Below, piece by piece: positions 7,331 through 16,346 of a stretch of DNA of 21,316 nucleotides. Below the pieces are notes generated by a model. It saw nothing but the letters and a program-made list of their open reading frames with translations, did no database searches and was not told the DNA's origin. The translations under genes were made by a program, and so were the position numbers. The stretch's first letter is position 1. Each line of letters starts with the position of its first letter. The stretch lies in NCBI GenBank assembly GCA_002887195.1, contig PJAB01000748.1:1-21316 (forward strand). The letters run 5' to 3'. This DNA is from Chrysochromulina parva. Lineage: Eukaryota > Haptophyta > Prymnesiales > Chrysochromulinaceae.

Positions 7331-8917
7331 ATGACGACCGAAAGCACTCAGATCCTGCTGAGTCACCTGATCGTGGGAATTGCAGCGCATGTGCCTCCAG
7401 CCGGTCGTCCAGTCACGCCTCGCCACTTACCGAACACGCTTGAATGCATCCGAACATGGCACAAAATTGTCGGAAAGGTTGAGCTGACGGTCTTTACCAA
7501 CAATGGGTCTGCCGTGTGGCCTGTGGTGAAGCAGAGTTTATTGCCGCTGCCACAGGGCTGGAAGGTGGCAGTGACGTCTTCAGAGGCTGGAGCCGTGACC
7601 GATTTGCGCGTGCGTCGTCGAGCTAACCCTTTTGGGCTCACTCATGCTCACTTGCACTCTTGGGCGGCTATTGTGGCCGACTTGACGTCCACGGCCTCAG
7701 CCTTCGTCCATCTTGAGGATGATGTCTGCCCAAGCGCCGACTCACTGTTGAGCTGGGCTCGAGACACTGCGCTGCTCCAAGCTGCCGGGGCAAGCGACGC
7801 TGGATTCCAGCGCGGCTTTTACCGCTACGAGGTGACGCGACCCGCTCACGAGATGCATTGGCATCGTGTCAAGGGCCTCAAGACGGCGAGCGCGAGCGCC
7901 ACCAAGTACACGGCCGAGTTCATCAATACGCGCGCCGCGCAGTGGCGAGCTGCACATAACGTGAGCCTCGGTGAGCGATTCCTGCTCGATGAGAGACTTC
8001 ACCGTCGCTTCAAATCGTCGACGTGTGATGGGCTCCCGTGCAGGCTCGACGTGAAGCTCGACGGCAGCCCCGGCACGAGCTCCGGCCGCGTCCTTGCGGC
8101 GAGCAATGTGAGCGGCAGCACGGCGAGCTGGTGCAGCAATTATCCCACGCTGGTTGTGCATCCGCCCGGGCAGCAGAAGCCGCGAGCATTCGTCGCTCTG
8201 TCGAATCCCTACAGCGCTATCACAGCAGCACGCAGGGAGCTCGTTGCCACCTTTCTGCTGCACTCGCGCGGCTGGAATACTCGATGGACCAATACCAGCA
8301 CGCAAACTGTGGTCGGTGCAAGGTCCACCAACAGCACGGCACCGTTTGGCACGGAGCCTGATCGCACTACCCATCGGACACGATACAAGGCGTATGGAGT
8401 GCGAGAGTACGGCTCGGGCACGTTTGACTACGCGCACGAATTCGTCCACTTCCAATCGGCGGGGGACTGGCCGGCCGGCCAGTTGGACGATGTGCTCAAG
8501 GTAAGTAAAGGGCATCGCGGCGGCATGCGGCGAGTATTGGTGCCCATCGTCCACGATGGGTCTCGGCCTCTCCATCTACGCTGGAGGCTCGACACTATCG
8601 CTGGCGTGCACCATATGTCGGATCGAGTCGTCAATGGGCCGCGTAAAGGATGGGTGGAGATGAGCTCTGCAAGATATCGAGAACACGAGGTGGTGCACTG
8701 CACGACACTCAGTACCGGCCCCTGGTAGCCGGTTGTTTGCCTTCAGTTGGTGGACTGCCTCGGGCTACGGGCTAAAGCTTTGAGTCGCAGGGTCACGCAG
8801 CGGGAGGTGGCGCGGCAGCGGCAAGAGAGGGAGAGAGAAGTGCGACAGTGGAGGCCACGTCTCTCGGCTGCGTGGGCGGCGTTGCTGTGCTATACTCAGG
8901 ACGCTGGTTCTCGCTAG
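7331..8917 (+). CDS. Glycosyltransferase-like protein, two exons
   Basis: Exon 1 is 7331-8500 and exon 2 is 8747-8917; spliced length is 446 residues. The protein opens with a nucleotide-sugar-binding type strand (HLIVGIAAHVP, residues 12-22), then PNTLECIRTWHKIVGKVELT. It has an acidic FVHLEDDVCPS motif (EDD at 129-131), the place of the metal-binding DxD in GT-A folds. Next come GFQRGFYRYEVTR and a second conserved-looking block FVALSNPYSAITAARRELV. Several NxS/T sites suggest a Golgi lumenal protein. No signal anchor is present, so a 5' exon may be missing or the start may be wrong. The intron donor is AAG|GTAAGT; the exon 2 sequence LVDCLGLRAKALSRR continues naturally from QLDDVLK. Without splicing the frame would end at 8726-8728. 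The precise GT family and the sugar are not known. An ATG at 7326 followed by TGA two codons later overlaps the start. Confidence 0.7.
8501..8746 (+). other. Predicted 246-base intron
   Basis: Donor CTCAAG|GTAAGT at 8501 is a full consensus. The acceptor is a pyrimidine-rich TTGTTTGCCTTCAG ending at 8746. The intron is phase 0 and a multiple of three; it carries an in-frame TAG at 8726-8728 close to its end, so retention would give a 465-residue form with a different C-terminus. Confidence 0.75.
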
Positions 8918-9174
8918 GCACGAGTGCAGGGCAGCATATAGGGCAGCACACGCTCGCGTGGGCCAAAAACCACCTCCGATACCTCGCGTGCGGCCAAACG
9001 CTGCAACCACTCTGCACCCGTCTTTGTTCTCACGACCGCAATCACCTGGTGTGGACCGACGGCGGCCACTCGAGCAGCGCTCCAACAGGGCCAGCCTTTG
9101 CATGCACAAATCGCCTTCCAGCAAAAGAGGTGCGCATACGGCCTTCCAGCAGTGGCCGCATCTGCTGGCAGAGA
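8918..9174. other. Spacer, no supported gene
   Basis: This is downstream of the glycosyltransferase-like gene. Several frames are open on both strands but none has a domain or consistent codon bias. It probably contains the 3' UTR of that gene. Confidence 0.4.
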
Positions 9175-9665
9175 GATGGTCCCGTCCGTTCAAGACCCAA
9201 TCGCATATGGACTAGTGGGCGATCGTGTGGGTGAAATGAATGCTAATGAGTGTCATGAGTGCCGCTTTGGGCCTGAGCGAGCACACTCGTTCTGCGTACA
9301 AGAACATGATCGTCAACCGGCGATGGCATCTCGAAATAAGCTCGAAAGCCTCGGAGCCTGTGAGCTCGGTACTTCAAGCATCAAGGTGAACCTCACGGCA
9401 CACATGAACCTCATGAACACGCGTGGAGATTGTGCGCGCACGCATCGACGTCATCTTCGACGAGCTCGCTAGGCTGCCGCCGCTGCCTGTAGCTGTGCCT
9501 GTGGCTGCAACGCACAATCAACAGCGCAAGTGCACGGCAGCATGGCTCTACGAGCATCCACAGGATGCACAGCTGTACTCCCTCGGCCCAACGTGCGCCC
9601 CAAGCAGCTGGTACCGCAAGATGGATCTTGGGGCGTCGGACCACGCGCGTCGGCTCTCCCTTTGA
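9175..9665 (+). CDS. Coding-like stretch of unknown function, probably exons or remnant
   Basis: Two plus-strand frames follow each other. The first, from ATG 9177, reads MVPSVQDPIAYGLVGDRVGE ... SRNKLESLGACELGTSSIK. The second, after a TGA at 9414, reads VEIVRARIDVIFDELARLP, AWLYEHPQDAQLYSLG and SSWYRKMDLGASDHARR, ending at TGA 9663-9665. Joining them needs a frame change or a short intron starting at AAG|GTGAAC near 9385. I recognise no domain. It lies between the glycosyltransferase-like gene and the 3' end of the F-box gene on the other strand. It could equally be untranslated sequence with chance open frames. Confidence 0.22.
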
Positions 9666-9917
9666 GCATACTCCGCGCCTCGCCATTCGGATTCGGTTCA
9701 TCAAAAACAAATACAGAGTCCACACGAATGATCGCGGTCGCGCACAGGCGCACACAAAAACCAGCCTCGTATCGTACATGTATCCTTCCTCTCGACAGTC
9801 GAGACTCCACGACACGTGCCAACGACTCTGCCCGCTCCTCGACGCATGCACGCATCTGTCCCTCGATGGTCGCACCGCGTCGCTGGCGCTCAAAACACAT
9901 TGCCAACGTGCAAGCAC
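9666..9917. other. Short spacer downstream of the F-box gene
   Basis: It sits between the coding-like stretch (+) and the stop of the F-box gene (-). The open frames on both strands have irregular codon use. It most likely holds the F-box 3' UTR; nothing else was seen. Confidence 0.4.
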
Positions 9918-10868
9918 TCACATGAAGAAAGGACCGCGCTCCGGCAGTGGGTTTAGAGCATCCCAGATCACGGAGGGCGAGATGTTGTCAAAACCGACTG
10001 CTTCGTGGCCGTAGTAGTGCTGCCACGAAAAGCGGAGCTTGAACTCGCCTTGCTTGAATGGGACGGCCCAGTTTGGACGACCGCTCCTCGTTTGCGACCT
10101 CGTAGCACAGTGAATTTCAAAGCTCGCCGACGTCATTAGCTCATTCGTGCCACCTCCTTGCCCATCTCGCGCGCCAGCGCAAAGCGTCTCACCGCCGCGA
10201 AGACTGTGGATAAGAGTGCCAGCTTTCTCGTCGTAAAAGCAGTCCCGTTTAGGATCGTTCTCGTCATACAAGAATTCGGGATCGTCGTTCGCAGTGCGAA
10301 AGACGCGCGCAACGGCGCCATCGGCCCGGCGTCGCGCGAACACCGTGTGCATGCACGGCTCGAATCCAAACGCGATGCCCTCGATGTTCTCGAAGATGGC
10401 AGAGCCGTCGCCGTCGATGTCGTCCTCGACGACGCGAGCTTTGACGCTGATGCGACGTGGAGCGCCAAAGAAGTAGTCATCGTCGTCCGCGTTTCCATCG
10501 TCGTCCGCGCCAAGTCGGTTGCCTGTCAGGTCGCAAGCGCCAAGCTCTGCCATCAAGAAGCTTTCGTTACCCAACTCGATATAGAACTCGAAGGCGTTGT
10601 TGAGCTCGGTAGCTGTGTGTGGCACTCGTGAGTGCGGAAGCAGCATGAGGTGCCGGCTCTTCCAGCCCACGCCACAGAGGTCAAGCACTCCGCCGGACAC
10701 CGCTTGTGTGATCTTGGTCGATGTCGCAAGCTGAGCCCATAGCCGCTCGCTGATTGCCAGGGTTGCTTTGTGCCAGCGCTTCGACACGAAGCCGGCGCTC
10801 GCGACGCACTCCAGCGTAGACAGATGAAGAAGGATCATGGACAGCACGTCATCCGAGAGCTCCTCCAT
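9918..10868 (-). CDS. F-box protein
   Basis: A 316-residue protein starting at ATG 10868, in a strong context (A at -3, G at +4). Residues 1-47 form an F-box: MEELSDDVLSMILLHLSTLE, then FVSKRWHKATLAI and ERLWAQL. F-box proteins bind Skp1 and bring substrates to SCF ubiquitin ligases. The remaining 270 residues have no Kelch, WD40 or LRR pattern that I can see. They include an Asp-rich loop (GADDDGNADDDDYFFGAP) and a C-terminal block SFEIHCATRSQTRSGRP ... FKLRFSWQHYYGHEAVGFDN that looks like a beta-rich substrate-binding domain. The open frame extends upstream of the chosen ATG to 11252, but that part overlaps the divergent promoter and the next gene and lacks coding character. It is transcribed away from the large tandem-domain gene at 11086. 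Confidence 0.8.
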   Translation of the reverse strand: MEELSDDVLSMILLHLSTLECVASAGFVSKRWHKATLAISERLWAQLATSTKITQAVSGGVLDLCGVGWKSRHLMLLPHSRVPHTATELNNAFEFYIELGNESFLMAELGACDLTGNRLGADDDGNADDDDYFFGAPRRISVKARVVEDDIDGDGSAIFENIEGIAFGFEPCMHTVFARRRADGAVARVFRTANDDPEFLYDENDPKRDCFYDEKAGTLIHSLRGGETLCAGARDGQGGGTNELMTSASFEIHCATRSQTRSGRPNWAVPFKQGEFKLRFSWQHYYGHEAVGFDNISPSVIWDALNPLPERGPFFM

Positions 10869-11085
10869 GGTGTCGTGTTTTTCCCGCGGTACCACACAGG
10901 TCGAGAGGGTGCGGATGACGCTCAAGAGACCCAACTGATTTCGAAGACTGATGAGAAATGCATGCAGGACCGTCACATAGCGTTTTGGTCTGATGCCCAA
11001 ATATAGCGCCGTACCGGTTACTGAACCGGATGTACCGGTAGCGTGGTGCTGAGCAACTTTGTCTATGAGGAATTGACACTGCGGA
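10869..11085. promoter_or_regulatory. Divergent promoter region with ACCGGT palindromes
   Basis: 217 bases between the starts of the F-box gene (-) and the tandem glycosyltransferase-like gene (+), so it must hold both promoters unless 5' exons exist. It carries TACCGGTT (11012-11019), a hairpin CCGGTT-ACTG-AACCGG (11014-11029) and TACCGGTA (11033-11040). The same TACCGGTA core is in the repeats near 18.2 and 21.2 kb. There is no clear TATA box. That these are regulatory sites is an inference. Confidence 0.5.
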
Positions 11086-13453
11086 ATGGCAACTTGCTCG
11101 TGCGTCACCGCCTCCGACGGTCCGCCAGATGTGCGAGCAGCCAACGCACTCTGCCCACATCGGCCGCCACCCAAGGTGGCCGTGTGCATAGTCGGCGGCG
11201 CGCGCACCTTCGCGCGCGAACAGGCGTGGCGCAGCCTGAAGCGGCACCTCATTGAGAGCTACGGTGGCCGAGGGCTGAGCGGCTCCACACCCGACGTCTT
11301 CTTTCATCTCAAACTGGTGGACGACGACCCTAAGTCTCAAAAGGAATGGCGTTTCGATCCATTGCACCAGGCCGCGGCCGACGTCTGCAGTGCGGCATGT
11401 GCCTTCCATCCGGCGGGCGTTGCTCTGCTCGCCAATGGCTCCCATGAGGGCCCGTCCCACCCTGCTGCGATCGCCCGCGGCTGCTTTCGCTCGGGCTTCT
11501 TCTCGCACCGCGAGCACACGATGCGCGCCGTCTCGCAGTGGAGCGGCTTCGCGGCGTGCCACGCGAGCCTCGCGGCGCGCGAGGCGCGCGCATCAGACCG
11601 ATATGATGTGGTGCTCCTTACGCGACCCGACACGGTCTGGTATGCAGGCGTGCCGCCGCACTGCGCGCTGCCGCTGTGGAGCGCTGAGGGCCGGCCTGTG
11701 ACGATCACGCACCGCGGGCCCTCGCATTGGAACTCCACCCTTGAATGGCTCCTGCTAATGCCACGCGCGCATGCCGAGAGCGTGCTCACGACGGCGGCTG
11801 TCTTCGACACGTGTCGCCCAGCTGAGAGCTGCTGTGAGCTGTCGCGCTCAGAAGACTTGCTCGAATACGCCCTGGCGCGCGCGGGCTCGCACCGGCAGCA
11901 CCCCTTTGGCGTCGATATCTTACGGCACGAGCGCCATGCCAAGATGCGGAACGCGGGCTGCATGCAATTTGGTGCGATGGGCTTTGACTCCGCCGCGCAG
12001 TGCCGCGCTACCATGTACGGCGGCGATGTGCCCGCGTCCAATGTGGCCGCCAACGGCGCGGCGGCGAGGGCACCGACGCGTGTGGCGAGGTTGGGCGGGG
12101 CTGCGTGGCGCGAGCCGCCGCGTTCGGTGCACCATCGGCACGGCAGCGTCCACGGCAGCGCCCACGGCATCCCCACAGCTCAGTACGGGCCGTCGTCCAC
12201 GCACGCGCACAGGCGTCAGGCGCTCGAGCAGCCCAGCTTGCCCTCACCCGCATCGGCGCTGGTCACCCGCAAGCCATCCGACGAGGCGCCATCCTGGGCG
12301 CTTCCGGCCGAAGGCGAGTGGCACCGCCTCTTTTCCGCCCATGAGGACTCACCGGCGAAAGCGAGAAGACGAATGAAGAGCTCCCAGCTGCCGCCGATGG
12401 GCGAATGTGCACGTGACGCGCCCGCGCCTGCTGTGGCCACCTTCCTCGCAGGGCCGGTGCGTTCCCTGTTACAGCCGTCTGTGCATGTGAGCATTGCCGA
12501 TCACTTTTGGGGCGCCTTTGGGGGCGCCGAGCGCGTGCTCTTTGCGAGGCTGTACGATGTCCACGCTCTCGATGGGGCAGGGAGGCGACGGCTGCTCTGC
12601 GTGCTGCGCTACTTAGCTAGTAGCGGCGGCGGCGGCAGCGGCGGCAGCGGCGGCAGCGGCGGCAGCGGCGGCAGCAGCGGCAGCGACGGGAGCCCCGCCT
12701 TTGATGTCGGAGGGCACTGGCGGTACAGCGAGTGGAGTGCACCGCTTGCAGCGGGCAGCGCGATGCCTGGCGCCGCCGGCCTCGCGGGCTGCCGCTTCGC
12801 CCCCGGCACACAGCTCGCCGATTTCGGCTACATGGTGCAGTCTCTCGCACGGCAGCTGGCGACGCTGCGAGAGTGCTTCACTCGTCTCGAGGCGTTCGAG
12901 TCGACGCACCAGCTGCGTTTCGGCTTCATCCTACGCACGCGCACTGACACGGCGTTCGTACGGCCGGCGCGCCCGCACTGCGTCGTCGAGGCGTCGACCG
13001 TGCTCCACGCCCGGGCCTTCAAGAAGACGGACGACCGCGGGCGGAGCGTGCACCACATGTTCGCCGACCATGCAGCCATCGTGCCACGTGCTCACGCGGC
13101 CGCCTTTTTCGTGGGGCTTGGCGCGCGGCTCGCCGCGTGCGCTCGCGCGGGCGAGCAGCTGCCGCCGAGTCACTCGGAGCCCGAGAGCTTCCTCCATCAT
13201 ACGCTCGTCGAACTTGGTGTGGGATCGGCTTCCGCAGAGTGGCTCATGCCCCACGTGGTCGGCGACGCGCGGCACGCGCGCGAGTGGTGTGAACGCTACT
13301 TCAAGGCCGGGGCCACCGAGATGAGCAGCGTGGACGGCGCGCAGGACGGCGCGCTCAAGCGCCGAGCCGAGCGCTGCGCCATGGCGCTGCTAAGCGAGAC
13401 AGAGTGGGCGGTCGGTCCACTGGCGGATCTGCGACTGGCCGATGGCGCGCCGT

Positions 13454-13498
<45 letters not shown>

Positions 13499-13650
13499 GC
13501 AGCGGCAGCGGCGGCAGCAGCAGCAGCAGCGGCGGCGGCGGAGGCGGAGGCGGCGGAAGCGGCGGAAGCGGCAGCGGCGGCGGCGGCGGTGGCGGCGGCA
13601 GCAGCAGAGGCAGCAGAGGCAGCAGCGGCGGTGGCGGCGGCGGCGGCAGC

Positions 13651-13681
<31 letters not shown>

Positions 13682-13761
13682 GTGGCGGGGGCACCAGCAC
13701 GTGTGTGCGAGGCTCCGCCTGCTGCTCGAGGCATCCGCGAATCCGCTCCTGCCACGAGTGA
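11086..13761 (+). CDS. Large protein with two tandem glycosyltransferase-like halves and a Ser/Gly-rich tail
   Basis: An uninterrupted frame of 891 residues. The first half begins KVAVCIVGGARTFAREQAW (about 30-48), then DVFFHLKLVDDD, and at about 172-184 RYDVVLLTRPDTVWY. The second half (about 440-780) has AVATFLAGPVRSLL, ERVLFARLYDVHAL, then at about 611-623 RFGFILRTRTDTAF, ADHAAIVPRAHAAAFF and EPESFLHHTLVELGV. The matching order (V.G..R, then DVF or an equivalent strand, then L.R.DT) suggests duplicated domains of a lineage-expanded algal glycosyltransferase-like family; RPDT and RTDT may replace DxD. A Ser/Gly linker (12622-12684) sits inside the second half. Residues 791-869 are almost pure Ser/Gly, followed by TSTCVRGSACCSRH. 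No signal anchor is visible at the chosen ATG, which has G at -3. Enzyme activity is unproven, and the last part may be mispredicted if an intron removes the repeat. Confidence 0.7.
12622..12684. repeat. GGC/AGC repeat coding a Gly-Ser linker
   Basis: Repeated GGCGGCAGC units inside the tandem-domain gene, giving (GGS)n in frame. It lies between predicted strands of the second glycosyltransferase-like half and is probably a surface loop expanded by slippage. Confidence 0.85.
13456..13692. repeat. (AGC)14 followed by mixed GGC/AGC/AGA triplets
   Basis: Fourteen AGC triplets in a row (13456-13497), then about 195 bases of GGC/AGC/GGA mixtures. In the gene frame they code for poly-Ser then Gly/Ser. 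The two other plus frames give poly-Gln and poly-Ala, which I treat as by-products. It is a likely site of length variation between strains. Confidence 0.95.
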
Positions 13762-13887
13762 ACGCGGCTGGCCCATGTATATTAGTATATTATGTATGAA
13801 TGTATCGTATCGATTATAGATAATTTAGTGCGTGGATGCGCGCCGGAAGGACGCGACAGTCACGTCAACTCCTGCAATTAGTCGACG
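13762..13887. other. AT-richer spacer between convergent genes
   Basis: 126 bases separating the 3' ends of the tandem-domain gene (+) and the JMJD6 gene (-). It contains an AT-rich stretch around 13777-13830 (ATGTATATTAGTATATTATG) unlike the GC-rich surroundings. It probably holds cleavage and polyadenylation signals for both genes; no AATAAA is present. Confidence 0.45.
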
Positions 13888-15291
13888 TCAAACCTCGCCC
13901 GTTATTTCCGTTTCGCACCGTTCTCGTCCAGCTCTTGCTCCTTCCTCCCCGTCCCCGGGAGAGTGCCCCAAACGCTGGCGCTGATTGCGCCCTCCCATCT
14001 CGGCGTTGACCTCGGCGCTGACCTCGGCCTCTTCACATTCACGCTCGACGCCTTCCCTCGCTCGATCTCGCCACGTGGGGGATGAAGGCGAGCGCTTGCG
14101 AGCTCGCCTGGCTTCGGCGTCGTGCACACGCTCGTCGTCCTCCTCGTCCTCGGAGCGCTCGCTCGCCGACGAGCTCGAGTACGACGAGGAGGACGACGAG
14201 GAGGAAGAGCTCCCTTGCTCGGTTTCGTCCAATGGCACGAGCGAACGCTCGTAAAGGTCGGGTGCATGGGCGCGCAGTTGCTCTTGGAACTTGGCCCCCA
14301 TCCTGGGACGCGAGACGCGGGTCTTGGCCCAGACGGCATCAAAATTCGAGCGCGAGCAAAAGTTCTGCGTCACGGCGAGCGCCGCGTCCAAGTTTAGCAC
14401 GACATGCCACCAGCCTCCCGGGACGAACATCGTCTCCCCCGGCCGTTGAATGACTGTGAGCGGCCGCAGGTGTGGATCCACGGAGTCCAGCAGCATCGGG
14501 TACACGTGCGCCCACCAAGCGATCGCCTCGCGCCCGCCCTCGTGCCGCGGCGGCTGCAGCGCCTCCTTGGGCGCGCCCGGCGGGAAGCACGCCCAACACT
14601 TGTGCCCTGCGAGTAGCGCGTTCCATGCAGACGTGCCCAGCGGGTCGATGTGAATGTACGAGCCGGAGCGCTCGGGTCCGAGCACGAGCCACCGGTACGG
14701 CGGCCGGCGCCGCTCCCCCACGAGCTTGAACAGGTCGTCGGTGAAGAAGCGCGGCAGCGCGTAGTCGCTGCGCAGCGCGCGCGTGCCCTCGCGCTCCGCA
14801 AACGACGAATCGAAGACGTAGAGCGGCGAGTCGTCCTTGGTCTCGAGCATGTAACGGACAAAATACTTGAGCTTCACGTAGACCGCGTAGCCGTCGTCGT
14901 CCTCGCCCACCTTGAAACGATCCTCTGCGTGCGTGCGCAGCAGCGCCTCGATGGTCCAACGCCCTTCGCTCACAGCCGGCCACGTGCTCATCAGGCTACA
15001 CACGACGACCGGCTTGCTGCCGCGCTCGTACACGTTCGCAAACTCTTGCTCGCTCATCGAGGCAGCGTCGATGCGTGGGATCAGATCGGGTACCGTCTCA
15101 CGCAAATGATCCACGAGGCCCGACGCCGCATAGTTTGCTTTGGTCCACGCCTCCGGCGAACGCCTCGGGTACTCCTTGGCTTTGGCGCGGGCAATGCGAC
15201 GCTCGAATCTGCCTCGATCCTCGGCGAGCACCCCGCCGAGTGTAGCTCCGGCGGCCAGAAAATCAAAGGCGTAGTCGTCGCCGTCCGCCAT
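13888..15291 (-). CDS. JMJD6: JMJD6-type JmjC dioxygenase with poly-Ser tail
   Basis: A 467-residue protein from ATG 15291 (A at -3, G at +4); an upstream in-frame ATG at 15348 would add 19 residues in a weaker context. It is a close match to animal and plant JMJD6, an Fe(II)/2-oxoglutarate enzyme that hydroxylates lysines in RNA-splicing and chromatin proteins, mainly nuclear. Family landmarks: FKVGEDDDGYAVYVKLKYFV, DDSPLYVFDSSF, LPRFFTDDLF and RRPPYRWLVLGPERSG. The iron ligands are H214, D216 (IHIDPLGTSAWNAL) and H296 (FVPGGWWHVVLNLD); K231 in GHKCW is the likely 2-oxoglutarate contact. After the catalytic core a poly-Ser run (361-375) is followed by an acidic and then a basic segment (RRARKRSPSSP), as in human JMJD6, where poly-Ser affects nuclear distribution. 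It is divergent from the FabZ gene and convergent with the tandem-domain gene. The identification is firm; the substrate here is inferred from the family. Confidence 0.93.
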   Translation of the reverse strand: MADGDDYAFDFLAAGATLGGVLAEDRGRFERRIARAKAKEYPRRSPEAWTKANYAASGLVDHLRETVPDLIPRIDAASMSEQEFANVYERGSKPVVVCSLMSTWPAVSEGRWTIEALLRTHAEDRFKVGEDDDGYAVYVKLKYFVRYMLETKDDSPLYVFDSSFAEREGTRALRSDYALPRFFTDDLFKLVGERRRPPYRWLVLGPERSGSYIHIDPLGTSAWNALLAGHKCWACFPPGAPKEALQPPRHEGGREAIAWWAHVYPMLLDSVDPHLRPLTVIQRPGETMFVPGGWWHVVLNLDAALAVTQNFCSRSNFDAVWAKTRVSRPRMGAKFQEQLRAHAPDLYERSLVPLDETEQGSSSSSSSSSSYSSSSASERSEDEEDDERVHDAEARRARKRSPSSPTWRDRAREGVERECEEAEVSAEVNAEMGGRNQRQRLGHSPGDGEEGARAGRERCETEITGEV

Positions 15292-15512
15292 AGTCTCAGG
15301 TCGGCGTGCGTCGGACCTTTCGCAACCTCGTCTTCGCGTGTTCCCCATGTGCCAAAAGTCTCATCAAATTGACAAGCTTTCTGTACGCGTAGGATTGCGA
15401 GTAACAGGAGAGACGCTGGTTTTTCATGAGGAACTTCATTCGTTGTGAACGCATTTTGTGCTCGCATCTGGTCGATCCTCCCGCGCACCTCGCCCCAGAC
15501 GATCCGACCAGA
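15292..15512. promoter_or_regulatory. Divergent promoter region between JMJD6 and FabZ
   Basis: 221 bases between the chosen starts of two opposite genes. It is somewhat AT-richer around 15355-15430 than the flanks. I see no TATA box or obvious palindrome. Both genes have in-frame upstream codons here (ATG 15348 on the minus strand and ATG 15426 on the plus), which I read as 5' UTR. Confidence 0.45.
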
Positions 15513-16145
15513 ATGCGCTTCCTACCTATCGTACTGCTCGCGGCCACAACCGAGGCCTTCCACGTCCACGCGCCGTCGCGCGTCGGTGCCCGCTCGCTGC
15601 CGCTGCATATGGAGGCCGCCGTCGAGGCGCCCGAGGCGCCCGCGGAGGTCTGGAATGGCGCCGAGGCCTGGTCGGCAAAAATTGCCGAGCCGGCGGCCGT
15701 CTTTGACATCCTCGCGATCAAGAACGTGCTGCCGCACCGCTACCCCTTCCTCCTCGTCGACAAGATCATTGAGTTCATCCCCGGCAAGAAGGCGGTCGGC
15801 ATCAAGAAGGTGACTGCGAACGAGGAGTTCTTCAATGGCCACTTCCCGCTCCGGCCGATCATGCCGGGCGTGCTGCAGGTGGAGGCTATGGCGCAGGTGG
15901 GCGGCATGATCGCGCTGCAGCAGCCGGTCACTGACGGCAAGGGCGACTTCTTCTTCGCCGGCGTGAACGACGTCAAGTGGCGCCGGCCGGTCGTGCCCGG
16001 TGACACGCTCGTCATGGAGATGGAGATGACGGCCTTCAAGCCGCGCTTCGGCCTGGTGAAGATGAAGGGCGTGTGCTACGTCGATGGCCAGAAGGTGGTT
16101 GAGGGTGACTTCCAGTTCGCGATGGTGAAGGCCAAGGCGGAGTAA
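15513..16145 (+). CDS. fabZ: Plastid-targeted 3-hydroxyacyl-ACP dehydratase (FabZ)
   Basis: A 210-residue protein that removes water from 3-hydroxyacyl-ACP in the type II fatty-acid cycle of the plastid. The hot-dog fold core is clear: [20 protein letters not shown], then [20 protein letters not shown] with catalytic H110 and E124, then [20 protein letters not shown] and [13 protein letters not shown] at the end. I chose ATG 15513 because it begins a signal peptide, [15 protein letters not shown], followed by Phe (AF at 15-16) and a Ser/Arg-rich stretch. That is the bipartite leader used to enter a secondary red plastid; the open frame from 15426 would bury it behind 29 residues. About 70 residues precede the core, as expected for a leader. 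The next gene downstream, on the same strand, also has such a leader. Very confident in function; the cleavage site is inferred. Confidence 0.95.
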   Translation: MRFLPIVLLAATTEAFHVHAPSRVGARSLPLHMEAAVEAPEAPAEVWNGAEAWSAKIAEPAAVFDILAIKNVLPHRYPFLLVDKIIEFIPGKKAVGIKKVTANEEFFNGHFPLRPIMPGVLQVEAMAQVGGMIALQQPVTDGKGDFFFAGVNDVKWRRPVVPGDTLVMEMEMTAFKPRFGLVKMKGVCYVDGQKVVEGDFQFAMVKAKAE

Positions 16146-16316
16146 AGGAAGGCTCTCTGCTCTTTTTGCTGCGACCCTCAAGAGCGTGAGGGCGTCAAAC
16201 GAGGAATGTATCCCTGGCAGTAGTTTCCGCCGCGGTCGGAATGTATTGTATTGGAATGCCGACTGGTTGCCCACTTTCTGTTTTTCTCCCTATGGATACT
16301 CTTCGGATTCCCCCTG

Positions 16317-16346
16317 TGAAAAGAGAGATGCTGAAAAGAGAGATGC
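16317..16346. repeat. 15-base tandem duplication carrying an ATG
   Basis: TGAAAAGAGAGATGC occurs twice head to tail (16317-16331 and 16332-16346). Each copy holds an in-frame ATG (16328 and 16343) at the start of the LON-domain gene, so the gene has a doubled start region just before its signal peptide. Confidence 0.9.

Noticed and set aside
9918..11252. Longer F-box protein of 444 residues
   Set aside because: The first 128 residues overlap the divergent promoter and the next gene, lack domain character, and the ATG at 10868 has a strong context and starts the F-box directly.
13404..13819. Poly-Gln and poly-Ala frames over the AGC/GGC repeat
   Set aside because: They are the other two readings of the triplet repeat inside the 891-residue gene and lose coding character outside it.
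14339..15372. Long plus- and minus-strand frames overlapping the JMJD6 gene
   Set aside because: JMJD6 motifs are unbroken in one minus frame; the others are Arg/Ala-rich by-products of GC-rich codons.
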